A stretch of DNA of 64,000 nucleotides from Hyphomicrobiales bacterium (GTDB lineage: Bacteria; Pseudomonadota; Alphaproteobacteria; Rhizobiales; Xanthobacteraceae). The stretch covers positions 1 through 64,000 of the forward strand of contig JAFKKG010000040.1 of NCBI GenBank assembly GCA_017305715.1. Direction: 5' to 3'. Positions 62,576-64,000 of the stretch are shown piece after piece; the stretch's first letter is position 1; each line of letters starts with the position of its first letter. Position numbers and translations under genes: made by a program. A model generated the notes under the pieces. The model did not search any database and was not told the DNA's origin. It saw nothing but the letters and a program-made list of their open reading frames with translations.

Positions 62576-63415
62576 TCAGGTTGCGCTCATCGCAGATGCC
62601 TGACTGCGGCGACGATAGGCCATGAACCCAACGCCAGCAAAGCCAAGAATCATCATTGCCCAGGTAGACGCTTCAGGAACAGGCGAGACGGGAGCAAGAT
62701 TGGCATCGAACCATAGGCTGTGGTCTTGAAGGATGCCGTTCAAACCCGGAGCAAGAGACGACTCGAGCGTTTCCGAATTTCCTAATCCATCACCAAAACC
62801 CACTGCGGAGCGAGTGCTGGTATCGGTACCCAACCATCCCATGTTTTTATAGAAAAATCCGATTTCACCCTCTCCAACAGGAACGACATAATTGTCCCCG
62901 CGTAGCACAAGCTGAAACGACGCCAATCTATCATCGTGACTATTGAAGTAGCCAACATTGTCCCAAGTGACGATCAACTGGTTTGCTGACAGATTGTAAT
63001 GAACCACGCCGCTGTTTGCTCCGCGCGTATCAACATCCCCGAAGAAGGGTGAGATCACTGGAGCACTCGCGCCAGTCGGACCCGTCGGAACGTAGGCCGA
63101 GATCCCTGAGCCGAAACTGACGTTGCCGTTGTTGTTTATGAAAAGCGAATTATACGTATGTCCAAAGAATGTTACGTTGAAGCCGAGATTAACTGAGGCA
63201 TAGCCGTCATCATTGCGTCCGTTAGCCGCTCCCACGTTGGCAGCGTTGCCACCACCGGTGGTAACCATCACCTGTCCGAGATTGTTGGAATAGTATTGGC
63301 CGTTAGCGACCAAAGCGGAATCCGGGATAACGGTGTTACCCGCATGAGCAATCCCGGTAGTTGCAAGAAGGCCTCCGAGAATCGGCAGACAGAGCAGTTT
63401 AAATCTAGTTGTCAT
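62576..63415 (-). CDS. Secreted nidogen-like protein with PEP-CTERM anchor
   Basis: A 279-residue precursor from ATG 63415 (GGAG upstream). Signal peptide ending GIAHAG; a nidogen-like domain at about 30-235 ([67 protein letters not shown]); and a C-terminal PEP-CTERM signal [27 protein letters not shown]. An exosortase elsewhere in the genome should cleave at PEP. Likely a surface or matrix protein. Lower GC and Asn-rich use suggest transfer. Confidence 0.92.
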   Translation of the reverse strand: MTTRFKLLCLPILGGLLATTGIAHAGNTVIPDSALVANGQYYSNNLGQVMVTTGGGNAANVGAANGRNDDGYASVNLGFNVTFFGHTYNSLFINNNGNVSFGSGISAYVPTGPTGASAPVISPFFGDVDTRGANSGVVHYNLSANQLIVTWDNVGYFNSHDDRLASFQLVLRGDNYVVPVGEGEIGFFYKNMGWLGTDTSTRSAVGFGDGLGNSETLESSLAPGLNGILQDHSLWFDANLAPVSPVPEASTWAMMILGFAGVGFMAYRRRSQASAMSAT

Positions 63416-63642
63416 TTTAAACTCCATGGCTTCATATGAAATTCAAGAAAACGGGCCTCAACGCTTGATTATTTATTAAATATTAACCTGCGTCAATCTG
63501 TCCAAGCCGGTTTGAAGTCCTAGGACCTTTGCATTCTGGTGGTTGAAGGCCCCGTAACACTGCGCGGTAAGATTGTGTGGGGGCGAAAGATGCGGGATCG
63601 ACTTGCGGGGTTGCGCTCTCTCGGGACGACTGACGGGGGATG

Positions 63643-63744
63643 TCAGAAATGCCGCTGTACGATGTTCGCCAGAAGCAAGATCCAGCCAAACGTGGCCACG
63701 GTGATTGCGGCCAAGTAGATCATCTTCATCCACGTGTGACGCAT
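63643..63744 (-). CDS. Tiny single-pass membrane ORF
   Basis: A 33-codon frame (MRHTWMKMIYLAAITVATFGW, then ILLLANIVQRHF) with one transmembrane helix and basic ends. ATG 63744 or 63729 could start it. Weak RBS. The flanking 63416-63642 and 63745-64000 show no other gene I can support. Confidence 0.4.
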   Translation of the reverse strand: MRHTWMKMIYLAAITVATFGWILLLANIVQRHF

Positions 63745-64000
63745 TGAGCCAGTTGATTGCTTTGTCAGGCACCCGGAGCGAACAAAGCCGCCAAGCGGAA
63801 TATGATCGCCTGACGGCTTTGCTGGTGGGCCCGGACGAGTTGGGGAAATTGTCCGGTGCGCGAGCAATAGTCGATTTGAACGGTGCCGCAACGAGACTTG
63901 CAAATTAGGCTTGATGTCGCCGCTGCGGGTTAATTCTGGAACTGGTTGGGAGCTACATTGGAGCGCGGACGGACGCGTTCGTCGATCGTGGCGTCTATGA

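Overview
This window looks like chromosomal DNA of a Bradyrhizobium-type alphaproteobacterium (Nitrobacteraceae). The evidence is high GC with G/C-ending codons, GTG and TTG starts in several genes, GTTC-N7-GTTC type SOS boxes, Pho boxes of the rhizobial 7-4-7 form, and several dispersed repeats of a kind I associate with Bradyrhizobium and Rhodopseudomonas. No rRNA, tRNA or CRISPR array was seen.

Layout. Positions 1-5500 are accessory: a long and a short copy of one dispersed repeat, a truncated IS1595-type transposase abutting the short copy, two orphan genes (one possibly Cas2-like in fold), and a tandem pair of ATPase genes of which the second is frameshifted. A higBA toxin-antitoxin pair follows. 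Positions 6400-16000 are housekeeping: uvrA, two outer-membrane beta-barrel genes, ssb and gyrA, with uvrA and ssb each carrying its own SOS box. Positions 16078-24115 form a catabolic island: an SsuABC/ThiXYZ-type ABC importer, an XRE-cupin regulator, RutA-like, RutE-like and RutF-like proteins, an HpcH/HpaI aldolase and an isopenicillin-N-synthase-like dioxygenase. It looks like a variant ring-cleavage pathway for a pyrimidine-like heterocycle. Kup, coaD, two cyclophilins and queA follow.

Positions 30000-36100 hold asd, whose upstream region carries the features of a peptide-leader attenuator: a promoter, an apparently leaderless Thr/Lys-rich mini-ORF, mutually exclusive hairpins, and a terminator about 30 bp before asd. 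Next come PepSY, TetR and patatin genes with two copies of one operator, and a tgt whose four zinc ligands are all replaced. Positions 36300-46000 are mixed: cysK, an orphan BrnA-like antitoxin, a caspase-like protease, a DMT exporter, RidA, a formyltransferase and many small secreted proteins.

Positions 46290-60477 are a complete carbon-phosphorus lyase system. phnCDE1E2 and phnGHIJKLMN lie on the + strand with phnF between them. A divergent operon (hexapeptide transferase, second phnM-like gene, DUF1045 2H-phosphoesterase) lies on the - strand. Three Pho boxes and a palindromic PhnF-type operator mark phosphate and phosphonate control. The last 3.5 kb contain a double-glycine leader peptide, three related C-rich structured elements that may be small RNAs, several tiny ORFs, and a nidogen-like PEP-CTERM protein followed by an orphan PEP-CTERM anchor fragment.
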